This document shows, one piece after another, positions 61,875 through 64,000 of a DNA stretch of 64,000 nt. The notes under the pieces are model-generated. The model saw only the letters and a list, made by a program, of their open reading frames with translations, did not search any database and was not told the DNA's origin. The DNA lies in contig CAZMZH010000003.1 in NCBI GenBank assembly GCA_964570665.1, forward strand, positions 124,001 to 188,000. The letters are read 5' to 3'. A program made the translations under genes and the position numbers. Within the stretch, counting starts at the first letter, position 1, and the number at the start of each line of letters is the position of its first letter. This DNA is from JAJDAT01 sp964570665. Lineage in GTDB: Bacteria; Nitrospinota; Nitrospinia; Nitrospinales; JAJDAT01.

Positions 61875-64000
61875 ATGAAATCTCGACTACTCACGCCAAC
61901 TATTTTAATCGGAACTTATTTCTTCTTTTTCCTTTTATTAACTCCTATGGGAGTATTCAATGACTGGATACCACCCGTTATCCATACGGGTTTTTATTCA
62001 GTTACCGATATTGATACTGGAGATGATACTGGATATTACATTTTTTTGCGGTCTCTTTTTTTTGATGGAGACCTCGATTTTTATAACGAGTTATTTTACG
62101 GTCATATAGAAGAATTTAACTCCACTGGTTATGTATTTAATAATTGGCAAATTGGACAAAGTTTTTTAATATTTCCCTTTTTTATCCTGGGGCATTTTGG
62201 CGCAATAATATTAAACGCGTTGGGTTATTCTGTTTCTCTAGATGGCTATTCCTTCCCGTACCATATGGCGCTTGCTTTGGCTTCACAAACATACCTTTTT
62301 CTAGGTCTTTTAATTACCTTCCAAATTAACAGAAAATATTTTTCAGAAGTACCTTCTTTATTGGCAACCCTAATGATATGGGTCGCTTCTCCGTTGATTT
62401 ATTACACCTTTATTCGTCAACGTTTGGCTCATACGGTAGAGTTTTTTTTGGCCGCTCTTTTTATTTTGGTATGGTTGAAAAATCGAGATTCGGCAAATCA
62501 TTGGAAACACGCGCTAATGGGAGGGATTGTTGGTTTTTTAGGTTCGGTGAGAATTGTAAGCTTTGGATTGGTGGTTATTTATATTGTGGATCAGCTTTGG
62601 TCAATTTATCGATTTAATTTTAAAAGTTTAAAAATTAATTGTTTAATCTTTTTTGCGTTATTTGGTCTCCTATTCTTTTCGACCCAGTTGATAACATGGC
62701 AGATAATTGAAGGTTTTCCCTTACCTGGTAATCATATCGATAGAAGCAATAGTTATATGTTTTCATATTCTATTACTACATTTTTTAAAGATGCAATCGA
62801 TTTTTTCTTTGGATATAAGTGGGGAATCTTATATTCCTCGCCAATAATTTTGTTGGGTATTTTAGGGGCGATATTTTGTGAAAAGTTGGATGAGTTTCGT
62901 TTCCCAATCATTATGGCAATATTGGCTTATGTATTATTAAGTATTTATGTGTTGATGTGGATAGCTTCTTACCAATACAGATATATAATTCCCATATATC
63001 CTTTAGCCAGTATTGGGTTGGGATATGTAATTAGCGAAGCCTTAAAGAGCCGTTTTAAGCGATTGGTTTTAATTTTCTTATCTTTTGTTTTGATAAGCGC
63101 GCAATATTTAATTTTAATTCAGTATAAAGTAACCCTTTCTTATCAAAACATGCAATTTGTAATTAAAGCGTTATCAAATATACCAGCGATTATTACCGAA
63201 CAACCTGAATTGCTTTTGCGGTCCACCAATATTTTTAAATTATTGTCTTTGGAATTTGATTGGACCTATAAAGAGTTTTCATATTTAGTTCTATTTCCTT
63301 TGTTTCAATTCATTCTCCTTATTATTGGTTACGTCGCATTTAATAGAGTTAAGAATTATTTTGAATATTCAACAAAAGATATAGCGAAAACGATTTGTAT
63401 TTCTGGAGCAATAATTATATTGACGATCAATATTATGTTGATAGTTATAGGACCCGAAAAATCGAAAGCTGAAATTGCGGCTAGACAAGATTATTTGAAA
63501 TTTCAAACTCAGATTAAGGATGCCCAGAAGAGAGGAAGGTTTGATGAAGTGGTTTTATTGCGCCAAAAAGCGGTGGACGCTATACCGGATTTTTGGATAG
63601 CGCACCTTAAACTTGCTATTTCCCAAGAGTTGGTAGGATTAAAGATTGAAGCAAATAAAAATTATGAAGAAGCTTTGCGGTTAAATCCTCACCGGCAACT
63701 TATCAAATTCAATATGGCTCAAAATCTGATAAAACTTGGGGAATTGGATCGCGCGGAGGATTTACTACGCTTGGCCATTAGGGACGATCCCACCAATCCT
63801 AAACCTTATCAAAGTATGGCTTTGCTCGTAGTAAAGAGAGGTCGATTTGAGGAGGCTTTGATATTGTTGGAACAAGCTTTAACTTTAAATCCTAATTTTG
63901 GAAAAGCTCATTTTAATTTGGCTGTCCTGTTGATGAAACTAAATCGAGTTGAGGAAGCTAAGTTGCATTTTACATCTGCATTAAATTTGGAAGTGAAAAA
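61875..64000 (+). CDS. Polytopic membrane protein with C-terminal TPRs (partial, 3' end off window)
   Basis: The frame is open from an ATG at 61875 to the window end (708 codons seen); the C-terminus is missing. About 10-12 hydrophobic segments fill the first ~530 residues. A periplasmic acidic loop (TDIDTGDDTGYYIFLRS) follows the first helix, and FIRQRLAHTVEFFLAAL and ASYQYRYIIPIYPL come later. This is the pattern of GT-C-type glycosyltransferases. From about 540 TPR units start (ANKNYEEALRLNPHRQ, AEDLLRLAIRDDPTNP, EEALILLEQALTLNPN). The architecture matches that of the gene at 20175. The substrate is unknown. Confidence 0.78.
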   Translation, partial: MKSRLLTPTILIGTYFFFFLLLTPMGVFNDWIPPVIHTGFYSVTDIDTGDDTGYYIFLRSLFFDGDLDFYNELFYGHIEEFNSTGYVFNNWQIGQSFLIFPFFILGHFGAIILNALGYSVSLDGYSFPYHMALALASQTYLFLGLLITFQINRKYFSEVPSLLATLMIWVASPLIYYTFIRQRLAHTVEFFLAALFILVWLKNRDSANHWKHALMGGIVGFLGSVRIVSFGLVVIYIVDQLWSIYRFNFKSLKINCLIFFALFGLLFFSTQLITWQIIEGFPLPGNHIDRSNSYMFSYSITTFFKDAIDFFFGYKWGILYSSPIILLGILGAIFCEKLDEFRFPIIMAILAYVLLSIYVLMWIASYQYRYIIPIYPLASIGLGYVISEALKSRFKRLVLIFLSFVLISAQYLILIQYKVTLSYQNMQFVIKALSNIPAIITEQPELLLRSTNIFKLLSLEFDWTYKEFSYLVLFPLFQFILLIIGYVAFNRVKNYFEYSTKDIAKTICISGAIIILTINIMLIVIGPEKSKAEIAARQDYLKFQTQIKDAQKRGRFDEVVLLRQKAVDAIPDFWIAHLKLAISQELVGLKIEANKNYEEALRLNPHRQLIKFNMAQNLIKLGELDRAEDLLRLAIRDDPTNPKPYQSMALLVVKRGRFEEALILLEQALTLNPNFGKAHFNLAVLLMKLNRVEEAKLHFTSALNLEVK

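Noticed and set aside
62144..62617. Two short plus-strand frames near the right edge
   Set aside because: They overlap, out of frame, the large membrane/TPR gene that runs open from 61875 to the window end.

Overview
The window is an AT-rich stretch from a Gram-negative bacterium. The envelope genes support this: lipoprotein processing (lspA, lgt), a KdsD-type Kdo-pathway isomerase, a TolC-like protein, several lipoproteins, a lipocalin and membrane glycosyltransferases. The dprA-topA-trmFO and ileS-lspA-lgt neighbourhoods, the cobalamin cluster and the many tetratricopeptide (TPR) proteins would fit a low-GC Nitrospinota-like lineage. No marker in the window fixes the taxonomy, so that is a guess. 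Coding density is high, and TTG and GTG starts behind good Shine-Dalgarno (SD) sequences are common. Apart from one tRNA-Arg there is no rRNA, CRISPR, prophage or transposase.

Region by region. 1-14471 is one long minus-strand run. It goes from cca through an esterase, a B12-type ABC importer (btuF-btuD-btuC), cobQ, cobS, a cobU-bluB fusion, cobD, cbiB, an EF-hand repeat protein, a cytochrome c lipoprotein and cobT to an SGNH-hydrolase/TPR protein cut by the left edge. Together these cover corrinoid uptake, dimethylbenzimidazole synthesis and nucleotide-loop assembly. 14727-15785 is a small module of a Cys-rich TetR repressor and a Cys-rich small protein, each preceded by the same palindrome. 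15885-19169 (minus) pairs a very acidic membrane protein with a MinD/ParA-like ATPase. 19457-33070 (mostly plus) holds glycosyltransferases, two M50 proteases, ileS-lspA-lgt, a lipocalin, proA and an Sm-like protein. 33475-39597 holds a TolC-like protein, then dprA, topA and trmFO. 39770-44094 has an SGNH protein, an S1/P1 nuclease, a metallo-beta-lactamase (MBL) fold hydrolase and a DUF2797 protein. 44147-46971 is a fatty acid desaturase divergent from a two-component system. 46975-52511 has bioD, a PhnP-like hydrolase, a peroxiredoxin, surE and three lipoproteins. 52664-56848 (minus) has tRNA-Arg(CCG), a nitrile-hydratase-leader-like (NHLP-like) protein, alaS and kdsD. 57106-64000 (plus) has an orphan NarL-type regulator, polA, a methyltransferase and a membrane/TPR protein cut by the right edge.

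Most genes are housekeeping. The places most worth a second look are the TetR/Cys-rich palindrome module, the acidic FimV/HubP-like protein with its MinD-like partner, the NHLP-like protein beside alaS, the CobU-BluB fusion, and the EF-hand/cytochrome pair inside the cobalamin cluster. Two genes run off the window edges (1-1729 minus, 61875-64000 plus) and were read directly from the sequence. All family assignments are from motif recognition by eye; no database search was run.
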